From the NCBI RefSeq assembly GCF_012396235.1, contig NZ_JAAXPA010000022.1, forward strand, positions 1-64,000: a stretch of DNA of 64,000 nucleotides. The letters run 5' to 3'. The notes beneath the pieces were generated by a model. The model made no database searches, was not told the DNA's origin, and worked only from the letters and a program-made list of their open reading frames with translations. Positions within the stretch are counted from its first letter, which is position 1. Each line of letters opens with the position of its first letter. The position numbers and the translations under genes were made by a program. This stretch comes from Rhodococcus opacus (lineage in GTDB: Bacteria > Actinomycetota > Actinomycetes > Mycobacteriales > Mycobacteriaceae). Shown here piece after piece: positions 1 to 8,756 of this stretch.

Positions 1-354
1 GCTCACGCTGGTGAACACCGATCGGCTCGGCTCGCCGCCACCGCTCCCGGCGTCCGCGCGGGGGTGGACTCCGCTCCCGGCCCCGCCGCCGGCGACCCGC
101 GCCAAGCAGCGCTCCCCTCCGTAACAATGAGGGGAGCGGGGTCGAGGCAAGTTCCTGAAACAGGACGTTCAGGTCGATGCTGTTCGGTCAAAATGCCCCG
201 TGTGCCACATCGGAGTCGCTTCGAGCGACCATTAGCCGAGGGGCGCACTGGCGGCACCGGACCCTGCCAGGGTGTAGATGCATGTTCCAAGCGCGCCTGG
301 AGGGTGGGAGCCGCTGACACCGGGCGGTGCCGGCGGCTTTCCCGTTCCCCCTGA
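1..354. other. Non-coding stretch at left edge
   Basis: No reading frame here has a recognisable protein or good start context. The only structure seen is a perfect hairpin at 111-137. The stretch lies downstream of the leftward DNA ligase gene that ends at 355. Confidence 0.5.
111..137. repeat. Perfect 9-bp hairpin
   Basis: The arms GCTCCCCTC (111-119) and GAGGGGAGC (129-137) are exact inverted repeats around a 9-base loop. No T-tract follows on either strand, so it is not a classical intrinsic terminator. It could still be a transcription barrier downstream of the leftward ligase gene. Confidence 0.5.
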
Positions 355-1329
355 TCAATGGCGGCCGGGGAGACCCACCTCGTCGGCTGATTTGTCGTTG
401 CGCAGTCCTTTCCAGCTGGGATGCCGGAGCCCTTCACCGGTGTATTCGCGGTATTCGACGTCGCCGACGAGGAGCGGTTCGACCCAGTGCGCGCCGCGTG
501 CGATGGATCGCGGTGGGGGAACGTCGAAGGAACTGGTGGGGCGTTCGAGTTCTGCGAGTTGGTCTCGGAGCTTGCGGCGCATGGATGCCGTGAAGCCGGT
601 TCCAACATGCCCGATGTAGACGAGGGCGCCGGTGTCGTCGTGTGCGCCGAGGATCAGTGAGCCGACGGCGTTGTGGTGCATGCCGGTGCCGGGCACCCAG
701 CCTGCGATGATGGCCTCGGTGTTCTTGCGCAGAGGCGTTTTCACCCAGGACGGTGAACGGATCCCCGGGCGGTACGTCGACTCCACCCGTTTGGCCACGA
801 CACCCTCGAGGGATTGTTCTCTCGCGACATCGAGCATGGTCTGTCCGTCGACGTCGACCCAGTGCGGCGGGACCTGAATACGAGGTCCATCCAGTTCGAG
901 ATCTGTGAGAGCTGTGCGGCGGTCGAGGTAGGGAAGGGACATGATTTCCGCGCCGTCGAGGACCAGGAGGTCGAAGACGTAGTAGGTGGCAGGCGTTGTC
1001 CTGCGAAGTTCCGCAGTCGGTTTCACCACATGCATTCGATGCTGCAGACGGCGGAAGGACGGTTTGCCGGTGGCGTCGAGGGCCACTATCTCGCCGTCCA
1101 CGACTGCCGGTCTACCGGCGAGCGCCGTGCTCAGTGCCTCGACCAGCTCCGGATAGGATTCGCTGACATCGTGGCCGTTCCGGCTCCACAAGATCGGAGC
1201 ATTCCCTCTGGTAGAGGCCACCATTCGTTGGCCATCCCATTTCATTTCGAACGCCCAACCATCGCCGACCGGCGGGGAACCGAGGGTCGCCAACATCGGT
1301 GCTATCGGTCGTTCGTGCGCGGGGCCCAC
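355..1329 (-). CDS. ATP-dependent DNA ligase (LigC / LigD ligase-domain type)
   Basis: Nick-sealing DNA ligase that uses ATP, of the stand-alone type related to the ligase domain of LigD. The nucleotidyltransferase motif I, EMKWDGQR, lies near residue 30 and contains the adenylated lysine. Motif IV (EGVVAKR) and motif V (SWVKTP) follow, and the C-terminal third (YIGHVGTGFT onward) fits an OB-fold. At 324 residues there is no polymerase or nuclease domain, so it is not a full LigD. The frame opens at a GTG. No Ku gene is adjacent. A 93-bp piece of a second, divergent copy of this gene lies at 7104-7196, so the region once held two ligases or a duplication. Function is confident; the repair pathway served is inference. 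Confidence 0.9.
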   Translation of the reverse strand: MGPAHERPIAPMLATLGSPPVGDGWAFEMKWDGQRMVASTRGNAPILWSRNGHDVSESYPELVEALSTALAGRPAVVDGEIVALDATGKPSFRRLQHRMHVVKPTAELRRTTPATYYVFDLLVLDGAEIMSLPYLDRRTALTDLELDGPRIQVPPHWVDVDGQTMLDVAREQSLEGVVAKRVESTYRPGIRSPSWVKTPLRKNTEAIIAGWVPGTGMHHNAVGSLILGAHDDTGALVYIGHVGTGFTASMRRKLRDQLAELERPTSSFDVPPPRSIARGAHWVEPLLVGDVEYREYTGEGLRHPSWKGLRNDKSADEVGLPGRH

Positions 1330-1754
1330 TCACTCATTGTGCGCAAACAGGCCGCGTGGGGGGCCAATCCGTGTCCCCGAAAACCTTCGATTGCCGGTCA
1401 CCCTACACACGCGTACAGGAAGTAGGGAGTCCACCTTCAATCAGTTGCAGGACTCGAGGCGCCACGTGTCCACCTACTCCCTGATCTCGCCGAAGTCTGG
1501 ACTGATCGCACTCGAGGCACGAGGACGACATGAGCCGGATCGGTCCTCCGCCAACGATCAGCAACGAGAACTGGGGTCCGAGTTCGGTGTTCTATTTGGC
1601 GCCCGCCTCGGTGACCTCGATCTTCCTGGTTTGTGCGCGTTCCGCTTTGCACCCGCACGGTCAGAACTCCACTGGACAACGAAGCCCGGCAGCGTGACGC
1701 GATACTCGAACTCTCCGACCCGACCCGACGGGTACGGCGACGAAGCAGGCCTTT
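1330..1754. other. No recognisable gene
   Basis: Short overlapping frames on both strands give no recognisable protein. The stretch lies between the ligase start and the transporter fragment and may be decayed coding sequence, but nothing can be named. Confidence 0.4.
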
Positions 1755-2080
1755 GCGCTCGCGCTCCTTCAGCTCCCGGTCACCACCAGTTCGGTTCCAT
1801 GAGCTCGACGTCGATGTCCTCGCGTTTCACCCCGGACCGAGGCCCAGTTCGAGTCCTGGGGATGGCGTATTGCCTTCCTTCTGTCCGCCCTCCTGGTCGG
1901 CTTCGGACTCTGGATTCGCCTGAAGCTCGAAGACACCCCCGTCTTCAAGGCCCTGCAGGAATCCGGCGACCGCGCCGAGGCCCCGATCCGCGAGGTGTTC
2001 ACGACGCAGACCCGGCCGCTGGTCGCCGCCATCCTGTCGCGCATCGCGCCGGACGTGATCTACGCCCTGTTTGCATCTTC
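1755..2080 (+). pseudogene. Fragment of an MHS-family (MFS) metabolite:proton symporter
   Basis: From about 1835 one frame reads AQFESWGWRIAFLLSALLVG, then GLWIRLKLEDTPVF and a charged loop up to about 2075. This is the typical sequence around helix 6 and the central loop of metabolite:H+ symporters (proline/betaine, shikimate and alpha-ketoglutarate type). A short piece of the preceding helix (FALALLQLPVTT) is visible around 1755 in another frame. Start, first half and the whole C-terminal half are missing, so this is a relic of about one quarter of a transporter. The substrate cannot be told. Confidence 0.7.
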
Positions 2081-2120
2081 CGTCGACCCGATGCCGTCAA
2101 CGCCTAAGGGGCGAATCCGC

Positions 2121-2733
2121 ATGAGCACACCCGATACCACCAGGCTGCTGGCGCAGTTGCGTGCAGTCCTCGATCTGACCCACACTGAAATCTGGCTCAC
2201 CACCGTCCTCGCCGAGGAGGCTCTGGGCGGTCCGGGCGCGCTGCGCCGCACCCCGCTGCAGGCGGCCGCCGGGACCACGGTGCGGCTGTTCAACGTGCCG
2301 GTGTCCTGGTCGGCCCGCGGACTGGACCGGGCCGTCGATACTGTCCGCGCCACCCCGCTGGCGTTCAGCGGACTTGTCAGCCGCGGCGCCCATGCCGGGG
2401 ACGTCGCCGTCAAAACCCTGGCCGCGACCCGGGATGCGGCTCTCGAGACCGCGGAGAAGGTCGCCGGCCGCGAAGACGCCGCCGGGCCGGCCCCGCCGAG
2501 TTGCTGCATTCGGCCCGCACCGCTACTGGAGTCCTCGAACCCGGCGAGTGGCCCATCGAAGATTTCGACGGCCTGGACGTCTCCGAGGCGGCGGCGGTGA
2601 AGGAACTTTCGGCCTTGCGGATGTGTGGGCGATCGTCGCGTAGGAGGAGGCGCACAAGAATCGGCACGGGGTGGTCTCGGCCGCCCAAACCCGGCTCGCC
2701 GCCATCGACAAGGAAGCCGCAGGCCTGAACTGA
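2121..2733 (+). pseudogene. Frameshifted helical hypothetical protein
   Basis: An ATG at 2121 opens a frame of about 125 sensible residues (MSTPDTTRLLAQLRAVLDL onward). Around 2490 the protein sense moves to a second frame (LLHSARTATGVLEPGEWPIE, through about 2610). It then moves to a third frame that contains a stop at 2641-2643 but reads well afterwards (EEAHKNRHGVVSAAQTRL, ending at TGA 2731-2733). At least two indels and one stop therefore disrupt it. The C-terminal helical motif resembles that of helix-rich, lipid-droplet-type small proteins of Rhodococcus. That is from memory, and I would not name it firmly. Confidence 0.5.
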
Positions 2734-2799
2734 CTCGGGCCTGTCCGTCAGCGCATTCACCCATAACGGGAAGACCCCCGCCGCCGTCAAAGGGTCTGC

Positions 2800-3040
2800 G
2801 GGAAATACGCCGGTGTAAGTAGCAAGCCGGCCCTTGTCTGCAGGCGATGGGCGGGCCAGCTTGGCGAGGGCCTACGCCCACAGGAAGAGGTTTGTCGGTA
2901 CCTGAGTCGGCCACCATTGTGATGTTGAAGACGGCCTTGAGGTGTTCGAGCGTCGGTCTCGCTGGGCGAAGCCCGAGGCCGTGCCTGCTGTCCGATCTGC
3001 GTCGAGTTCGAGCCGATCCCGTTGCCCGGATACATCATGG
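2800..3040 (-). pseudogene. Decayed copy of a small helix-hairpin-helix-like gene (copy 1)
   Basis: On the minus strand this reads HLKAVFNITMVADSGTDKPL, the same sequence pattern as the better preserved copy at 14770-15027 (HLEAAFNIKTLADLGTNK). The two are similar at DNA level over roughly 120 bp (about 2855-2975 against 14826-14940). Upstream and downstream the frame is lost. Related intact proteins end in a DLGTNKYxLWAQA-type helix; here that part is out of frame. It has no usable start. Confidence 0.5.
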
Positions 3041-3132
3041 TTGAGCAGCTGATGCTGCGTTCCCGTACCGGCGGGTGCTTCCGCGGGGGCGCGATGGCCC
3101 GCGACTATTCGATGAGGCCGTGCTGCCGCGAC

Positions 3133-3603
3133 CTAGCCATCGGCGGGCGCGATATAGCGCAGCGTTTCGGCCGGATCGGCGGTGCGGTCGACGACCCAGG
3201 CTCCGCCTTTCGCGGTAGTCGCCGCCCGCGGCACGCATGTCGATCCTTGCGCCCGCGCGAACTCTGCCAGGGCGTCGAGCACCTCCCGATGGGTGCAGAA
3301 AACGGCCCCGTCGACATCCGGCGCACTGAGCAGGGCGAAGAGTTCGTTGGTCGGTGCGCCTATTGCCAGTAGCGGGTGATTGTCGATACGCAGCCCGCGC
3401 GCCGCGGCGAGAGGCATCAGGGTCTGACGGCACCGTAGCGCTGGACTGGACCTCAGTGCCCGTACCTCGATGCCGCTCAGCGCAGCGACAAGGCCGCGTG
3501 CCTGCCGATGACCGAGCGTGCTCAGTGGGCGGTCGGCATCGGGGCCGCGCCACCTCTGCTTCTTACCTGCGTGCGCATGACGTACCAGGACGAACATCGA
3601 CAC
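3133..3603 (-). CDS. SixA-like histidine phosphatase family protein
   Basis: Phosphoglycerate-mutase-superfamily phosphatase of 156 residues, the usual length of SixA-type phosphohistidine phosphatases. The N-terminal signature LVRHAHAG (Arg8-His9) supplies the phospho-acceptor histidine. A second conserved region, AVFCTHREVLDAL, near residue 105 carries the second active-site histidine. No signal peptide or membrane segment is present, so it should act in the cytosol. SixA proteins dephosphorylate phosphohistidine on signalling proteins, while mycobacterial relatives also act as nucleotide phosphatases; the substrate here is not predictable. It stands alone among broken genes and appears intact. 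Confidence 0.85.
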   Translation of the reverse strand: MSMFVLVRHAHAGKKQRWRGPDADRPLSTLGHRQARGLVAALSGIEVRALRSSPALRCRQTLMPLAAARGLRIDNHPLLAIGAPTNELFALLSAPDVDGAVFCTHREVLDALAEFARAQGSTCVPRAATTAKGGAWVVDRTADPAETLRYIAPADG

Positions 3604-3786
3604 CCTCTCCGGCCGCCCGGCCGGCGAACGCTCCCGGGGTGCAGGTCACATCCTCGTCGAAGTTCGCTCGTTATGGGACCTTCCTGAGCGCTGATCGCTG
3701 ATGCCGAAGCTATACCCCTGATCGACCGTGTGTGGGCGTGAACACGTTACGGATCCCCTGCGGTGGGTGAATCAGAGGAGGTGTTG

Positions 3787-4258
3787 ATGATGGACACGAT
3801 CGATCGAGACCGAGCGGTTGCCGCGCGCTCGACGTTGCTGTTGCACGTCGCAGGATCGCGGGACTCGATCTCCTCCGAGCAATAGTCGAGGCGGACACTG
3901 CCCACATTGCGCAGCGCGTGATCCGTGAGCACATCGGGATCTCGCAGCCCACGATCCATCGCATGCTGCGCACTGTTTTGCAGAACCCGGCGCTCCTCGA
4001 TCGGACACCGACTGAAGTCATCGATCGCCGTACTGCTGGAGACATCACCGACGACGAGATGATGGACACTCTCCTCAACTGGGATTACACGTTCGATCGT
4101 GTTCCCGTGAGCGGTGGAATATCGACTGATGCATATGGGCCGGGTAGCTGGGATGAGGTTGAACGCGCTACTGCCGCGGACATCTGACCGAGGATGAGCT
4201 CGGCCGGCTCATGGAGCGGAACAAGGACGCACTCGAGCGAGCGGCGTTGTCTGCGTGA
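3787..4258 (+). pseudogene. Decayed antitoxin gene partnered with a zeta-like toxin
   Basis: Start ATGATG at 3787 follows GAGGAG (3776-3781). The protein sense runs MMDTIDRDRAVAARST, shifts frame near 3820, continues VARRRIAGLDLLRAIVEAD and then IREHIGISQPTIHRML (a likely helix-turn-helix). It shifts again near 4185 and ends RNKDALERAALSA with TGA at 4256-4258. At least two indels break it. The stop overlaps a GTG (4255) that opens the downstream toxin frame, the translational coupling usual for toxin-antitoxin operons. The antitoxin role is inferred from the helix-turn-helix and the position. Confidence 0.6.
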
Positions 4259-5015
4259 TCAAATCAGATTCACTGCGCGGTGAGGTCGCCGCGCAGCTCG
4301 CCGGCATGTCGGCAAGCGGGGGCCCGCTGGACACGAAGTCTCGACGAACACCAATATCCGCTATGCGGATCGCATTCGCGTCGGTCGTTCCGCAAGAACG
4401 TCGTTGAGCAGTATCGGTCTCGTGAGACACCGCCGCGTGAAGCGCGTTCTGCGGTTCTCACGGCAGGTGCACCTGGCGCCGGCAAGAGCGCTTTGCTACG
4501 CGAACATGTCGCCGAACTATACGACTACCGTCCTCTGGACGCGGACGTCGTGAAAGACTTTCTGATCGAACAGGCACTAACCGACGGCATCTACGACGAC
4601 CTCCTCGACACCGTGCTGGCGGACGGCGCCCGGTTGGCTCCCCGAGAGTTGGCGGCGCTGGTACATGACGAATCCACCGCCCTCATCGACCAGATTCGTA
4701 GGGAGTGCCTGGACCGGGGCGAGAACGTACTGATCGAAGGGACCTTGAGATGGCCCGATCATGGTCCCAGGGTGTTCGCCGAGCTCGTCGACAAGAACTA
4801 CACTTCGCTACGCATAATTGGGGTCGAAGTTCCCCGCGCCACCGCGCATGAGCAGGCGCTGTCTCGGTGGTGGGAGGGCAGACGCGCATGGTGCGCCGAC
4901 ACAGCGCCGCTCGGGGGACGATTCACTCCACCTGCGGCGATTGACGATTGCTACGACGGAGGGGCGCGAAGTGCGCCCGCAACGCCGAGTCGCTCTTGCT
5001 GGGGGTGCGTCGCCG
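4255..5015 (+). pseudogene. Decayed zeta-toxin-like kinase gene
   Basis: Zeta toxins are P-loop kinases that phosphorylate UDP-N-acetylglucosamine. The coherent core (about 4400-4950) has a Walker A motif, LTAGAPGAGKSALLREH, followed by PLDADVVKDFLIEQAL, a helical section, NVLIEGTLRWPDH and LGGRFTPPAAIDDCYD, all typical of this family. The start region (GTG 4255, VIKSDSLRGEVAAQLAGM) is in one frame. STNTNIRYADRIRVGR is in a second and the kinase core in a third. The tail AKCARNAESLL (about 4976-5010) is shifted once more. At least three indels therefore inactivate it, and it stops at the convergent Clp-N relic. Confidence 0.75.
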
Positions 5016-5018
5016 GTT

Positions 5019-5629
5019 CTATTCGGTATCGGTTTGCCGGGTGGGGCGTCGGGTGCGTGCGGCGTCGAGGATGCGGTCGCGCATCCATCTGTCGAGGCGT
5101 TGGCCCGCCTCGGCGGCCGCGTCTGCGCACAGGGTGTGCTCGGCGTCGGTCAACCGCACGGTGGTGATGTGGGTCGGGCCCGGCCCAGCGGGTTCGCGGC
5201 GGTCTTCGGCGACCTGACGAAGAACGTGTTCCCGCAGCCTGTCCAAACTCGCGGGCCCGGCTTCGTCGAGGATCTGTGCACCGGCCGATGACCTGTTGTC
5301 GATGAGAGCGAGCAGGAGGTGTTCGGTGCCGATGCCATCGTGGCCGAGCAACGATGTTTCGTGCAGACTCTGTTCGAGCACCTTCTTGGCGTGTGGGGTG
5401 AAGGGGATGTGCCCGGCCGGGTCGGGCACGCGTGGGCCGATGTCGGCGAGCTTGCTGCTGATGACGTCGGTGGACACGAGGTCAGTGATGTCGCCGCGAC
5501 ACCGTCGGCTTCGAGGACCCCGAGCAGCAGGTGCTCGGTGCCGAGATAATCGTGGTGGTGTGTCCGGGCTGCGTCGGAGGCCAAGACCACTGCTCTGCGT
5601 GCCTGCTCGGTGAACTTTTCGAACACCAC
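5019..5629 (-). pseudogene. Frameshifted ClpC-type N-domain protein
   Basis: The N-terminal half (FEKFTEQARRAVVLASDAAR, then HHHDYLGTEHLLLGVLEADG) is the first Clp_N repeat. After an indel near 5500 the sense continues in a second frame with HIPFTPHAKKVLEQSL and HDGIGTEHLLLALIDN, the second repeat. It ends with a polar tail containing RLTDAEHTLCADAAAEAG. Restored, the protein would be about 200 residues: two Clp_N repeats without AAA+ modules, a type common in Rhodococcus, probably an adaptor or chaperone accessory. Four GTG codons stand at 5624-5635 just after a GAGGGA site; the third or fourth has the best spacing. It lies about 50 bases behind the universal stress gene and was probably co-transcribed with it. 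Confidence 0.75.
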
Positions 5630-5676
5630 CACCACTCCCTCGAAACTCGTCCGGCAATCGGCCGCGGCCGGGGCGG

Positions 5677-6555
5677 CTACCGGACGATGAGGAGTGGGCG
5701 GTTGACCGAGTTCATCAACGTCCTGGTGGTCGATCCCAACAGCATGCTCGCGAACCCGCCCCGCCCGCGGCTGCCGACGACGAGAAGCTGCGCATTTTCG
5801 GCTTGCTCGCGCAGACTGTGTGCGGGTTGGTCCATGACGACGACTGGGCGGATCGTCACGCCAGGGCATTTCTCGGCGTGGCCGACGAGGGACTCCGACA
5901 ACTGGGCTGTTTCGTCCTTGACGATCTGCATCCACACGGGGTCGCCGTCCTCGAAGGCGAAGGGAATGTTGACGTCGGACCAGGCGTGGACGGCCACGAG
6001 TTCGGTGTGCCGCAGTTCGGCTTCCTCGAATGCCATGGCGATGGCGGGTTCGGTGTGCGCGGATCCGTCGACGCCGACGACGACGGGTCCTGCGAGGGCG
6101 GTGATGTCGGTGTCGGGCAGGCCGTGGATGACGGCGACGGGGCAGTGTGCGTGGGTGGCGACGGCGGAGCTGACCGAGCCCAGGAACATCCTTTCGATGA
6201 TTCCTTGCCGGTTCGCACCGACGACGACCATGCGCGCAGTTTTCGACCGCTCGACGAGTTCACCGGCGGGTGTCTCGGTGCCGAGGACGGTGTGGATCTC
6301 GAGCGAGTGACCGGGTACCGCGTCGGCTGCGACCTCGGCGGCCCTGGCCAACCTCTTCTTGGCTTCGAGTTCCTCTTCTTCGAAGAAGTTGGCGGGCAGG
6401 CCGACGGGGGCGCCGTAGACGCCCGGACGGAGCATCGTGGTGAGCACCGTCAACGGAGCGTTCCGCAGTGCCGCTTCCTTCGCGGCCCACGATACTGCCT
6501 GCAGCGCCGACGGTGATCCGTCTGTTCCGACGACGATGGGACGGTCGGCAGCCAT
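5677..6555 (-). CDS. Two-domain universal stress protein
   Basis: Tandem universal stress protein of 292 residues with two Usp folds. The first starts MAADRPIVVGTDGSPSALQA and ends with the ATP-binding signature VVGANRQGIIERMFLGSVS. The second starts VVVGVDGSAHTEPAIAMA and ends VVGSRGRGGFASMLLGSTT. Both keep the G-2X-G-9X-G-S/T motif, so nucleotide binding is expected. The ATG at 6555 is chosen because GGTAGGGA stands just before it; the longer open frame upstream has no such site. In mycobacteria such proteins are classic members of the DosR hypoxia regulon. The Clp-N relic follows, and DUF1876 and devR relics lie within 4 kb, which fits a stress cluster. Confidence 0.93.
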   Translation of the reverse strand: MAADRPIVVGTDGSPSALQAVSWAAKEAALRNAPLTVLTTMLRPGVYGAPVGLPANFFEEEELEAKKRLARAAEVAADAVPGHSLEIHTVLGTETPAGELVERSKTARMVVVGANRQGIIERMFLGSVSSAVATHAHCPVAVIHGLPDTDITALAGPVVVGVDGSAHTEPAIAMAFEEAELRHTELVAVHAWSDVNIPFAFEDGDPVWMQIVKDETAQLSESLVGHAEKCPGVTIRPVVVMDQPAHSLREQAENAQLLVVGSRGRGGFASMLLGSTTRTLMNSVNRPLLIVR

Positions 6556-7103
6556 GTTGTTCCCTACCTTCTTGGCGGATGGTGGCACGGTGGGGGCTTG
6601 TCCTGAGATCCATGGTCGTCGCCTTTGGGGCGGAGGTCCACCCGCGGCCTTGCCGGTCCCTACACTTCCGCCGATGTCAACGGTGACCGTTGTGCGCATT
6701 CACCGTCGTGCGGGTCGCCGTTTGATGGAGCTGGTCGTGGACCCGCGGGGCCGCGTTCGTGAGGTTCTCGCGTGCCTTCGTTCGGGGCTGAGGCCGAGGT
6801 AGTCCAGGTCCCGTTGCTGGGACGTTGCGCTGCTCGCCGCCCTACGGGTCGTACGGCGGCGCGGGGAGGGGGTATGTTCCTGCTCCGGGTGTCTCCGGGT
6901 GTCTCCGGGTGTCTCCGGGTGTCTCCGGGTCGCCAGGCCTGGCTGAGGGGAGGGGCGGACCACCGGAGAGCGGTTCCGCGCCCGGAATATGGCCAATGAT
7001 CTTCTGCCCTTTTGATTCTCGTGTGTGTTCCGCCGGGTTGTGGAGTTCACTGGTAGTGCAGCCAAGGATATGGATAACCTGCCAACCCAGCAGGAATGCC
7101 TCT
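6556..7103. other. Non-coding stretch upstream of the stress gene
   Basis: No convincing gene. It should contain the leftward promoter of the universal stress gene. A 10-bp tandem repeat lies at 6885-6930. Candidate DosR boxes were looked for here and only weak matches found. Confidence 0.4.
6885..6930. repeat. 10-bp tandem repeat, unit GTCTCCGGGT
   Basis: Four exact head-to-tail copies of GTCTCCGGGT occupy 6891-6930, preceded by a partial copy (CCGGGT, 6885-6890). The repeat is not within a supported gene and its unit is not a multiple of three. Confidence 0.9.
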
Positions 7104-7196
7104 CGAGATTTCGAGTATGGTCTGTCCGTCGACGTCGACCCTGTGCGGCGGGACCTGAATTCGAGGCCCGTCCAGCCCGAGATCTGCGCGTCGTTC
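7104..7196 (-). pseudogene. Remnant of a second ATP-dependent DNA ligase
   Basis: On the minus strand this encodes LGLDGPRIQVPPHRVDVDGQ followed by TILEIS. It corresponds to LELDGPRIQVPPHWVDVDGQ and TMLDVA in the intact ligase at 355-1329. At DNA level 7104-7196 aligns without gaps to about 823-915, most bases identical. The flanking sequence does not match, so only about 30 codons survive. It shows that a ligase gene or a partial duplicate once stood here. Confidence 0.8.
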
Positions 7197-7356
7197 TGTT
7201 TGTCGCACGCGGTGGGCTCCGCGGGGTGGAAGCAAGGCCAGGGCCTGCGCCCGCAGATGTATGGCTGAAAAAAATAGCTGACAGATGAAGTGGCGGGTGC
7301 CGGGGCGGGGTGGGTGGATCATTCGCTGCCCGATGTTTTCCAATGACACAACCTGC

Positions 7357-8268
7357 TTATTTACGCCCTACCTGGTCAGCCGTGTCTGGATATAAGGGAA
7401 AACGAAATCCGTGAATATGCTCCCAATCGTACATCCACTTTCGCTGTGCTTCCGTGAATAAAAACTCATCCGCAGTAATCCCGGCGGTGACCTCTTCTCC
7501 GCCTTCGCTCTCAAGCAAAGCTGGCACCAACACCTGCTTTGCGATCAGCGCTCTGCTAAGAGCATCGTGCCCCCGCAGCGCAAATACTTCCGGCGAGCTG
7601 TATCCGACAACAGGTTGCTCCCACGCCGGTGCGGCGCCTGACTCAATCGCAGCCAATTCCCGGACTGGTTCGATTGTTGGGATAACACGACGTGGGCTCG
7701 CCCGCAGCTGGAGGCCATCCGTCGGCGGGCCGTTCACTACCTGAAGAACTTCGGATACGACCATGTCCAACGGTGCGTCAGAAGTGTCAATCACCAGGTC
7801 GTAGTTCCTCAGCCTGAAGATATCGACGCCGTACTTATCCCTAAAACGCGAACGTTCACTCGAACTTCTAGTACGCGCATCCTGCGCAGCATGTTCCACG
7901 GACGTGTAACTTTCGACATTTGATTCACGAGTCCGGTGCAATCTCTCAGCGGCCACAGTCGGGTCTATGATGAGATGTAGTTTGAATGCATTTGGAACAA
8001 AATGCCAAGCCAGTCGAGAATCGAATATCAATGCAGTAGTCTGCGCGCCCTTCCTCTGCAGAATGCTATCTATACGCAAATCAATCGACTGATCAAGTTC
8101 AGCTCTCTTGTTGACATCCACAATTGATACGCCCAGCGAAGCTGCCAATTCTCGCTGTAGTGCGCCAGTGCTGACAATATCCATGCCGCAAATCCGCGCA
8201 AGCTCTCGCCCGACGGAACTCTTCCCGCTTCCCGGTTCACCACTGATAGTGATGTTCCGGAAGTGCAT
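7357..8268 (-). CDS. Cytidylate-kinase-like P-loop protein with unknown C-terminal domain
   Basis: A 303-residue protein starting MHFRNITISGEPGSGKSSVG; the Walker A motif GEPGSGKSS sits at residues 9-17. The first 200 residues match the cytidylate-kinase-like family: RELARICGMDIVSTG, an IFDSRLAWHFVPNAF segment, an Arg-rich lid and YDLVIDTSDAPLDMVV. The last 110 residues (GYSSPEVFALRGHDALSRAL to MYDWEHIHGFRFPLYP) are not part of a normal CMP kinase and I do not recognise them. Base composition is clearly lower in GC than both flanks, with AT-ending codons, pointing to recent transfer. The ATG at 8268 is preferred over the frame's upstream start because it begins the P-loop strand. True substrate unknown; a phosphotransferase in a defence or mobile context is possible but unproven. 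Confidence 0.7.
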   Translation of the reverse strand: MHFRNITISGEPGSGKSSVGRELARICGMDIVSTGALQRELAASLGVSIVDVNKRAELDQSIDLRIDSILQRKGAQTTALIFDSRLAWHFVPNAFKLHLIIDPTVAAERLHRTRESNVESYTSVEHAAQDARTRSSSERSRFRDKYGVDIFRLRNYDLVIDTSDAPLDMVVSEVLQVVNGPPTDGLQLRASPRRVIPTIEPVRELAAIESGAAPAWEQPVVGYSSPEVFALRGHDALSRALIAKQVLVPALLESEGGEEVTAGITADEFLFTEAQRKWMYDWEHIHGFRFPLYPDTADQVGRK

Positions 8269-8525
8269 AATATGTCCGATCTGGCCGACACGGATCAACA
8301 ACGAGGCTGACAATTTTACGGTCTGGGCATGCGGTTCGTGGCCAGTGTCGGCCAAAATGCTTACAGACCATGCGGCGAGCCCGGCCTGTCACCTTCAGGC
8401 AGGGGGCGCCCGAGCAACGATCGTTGCGTCTCGAGCTGACTCGCCATCACCTGCTCGCACTCGACGGGATCCAAACCCTGCGCACCACCGTAAGCGCCCT
8501 CGACCTCGACCCGCCGCCGCGGTCG

Positions 8526-8744
8526 ACGCGTGCACCGCAGGACGTCGCACCCGAAGTCGAGGGCGGCGACGTGGTCGCGGACCATCCGGTTCGGGATCAG
8601 GTGGATCTCGATTCGCTGGATTGGCTGGACTTCCTCGTCAGCCGGCATTCGGCCGTCGGGATCGACATACCGGAGGCCGACTACGGAAAACTCGTCACCC
8701 TCACCGACGTGACAGACTACGTCGCCGCCCGGGTGACGCCGTGA
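8526..8744 (+). pseudogene. Acyl-carrier-protein-like domain, N-terminus unclear
   Basis: The segment DQVDLDSLDWLDFLVSRHSA, then IDIPEADYGKLVTLTDVTDY, has the DSL phosphopantetheine-attachment motif and the length and ending of an acyl carrier protein. Upstream DVAPEVEGGDVVADHPVR reads like helix 1 and loop 1, but no start codon with a ribosome site is found in that frame. The preceding sequence looks shifted. It may be a small carrier protein with a lost start, or a functional gene with a start I cannot see. No acyl-activating partner is adjacent. Confidence 0.5.
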
Positions 8745-8756
8745 GTCGGCCGAGGA

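Noticed and set aside
6600..6680. DosR-like boxes before the universal stress gene
   Set aside because: Sequences such as AGGACAAGCCCCC and the GGTCCC near 6656 match the consensus at too few positions.
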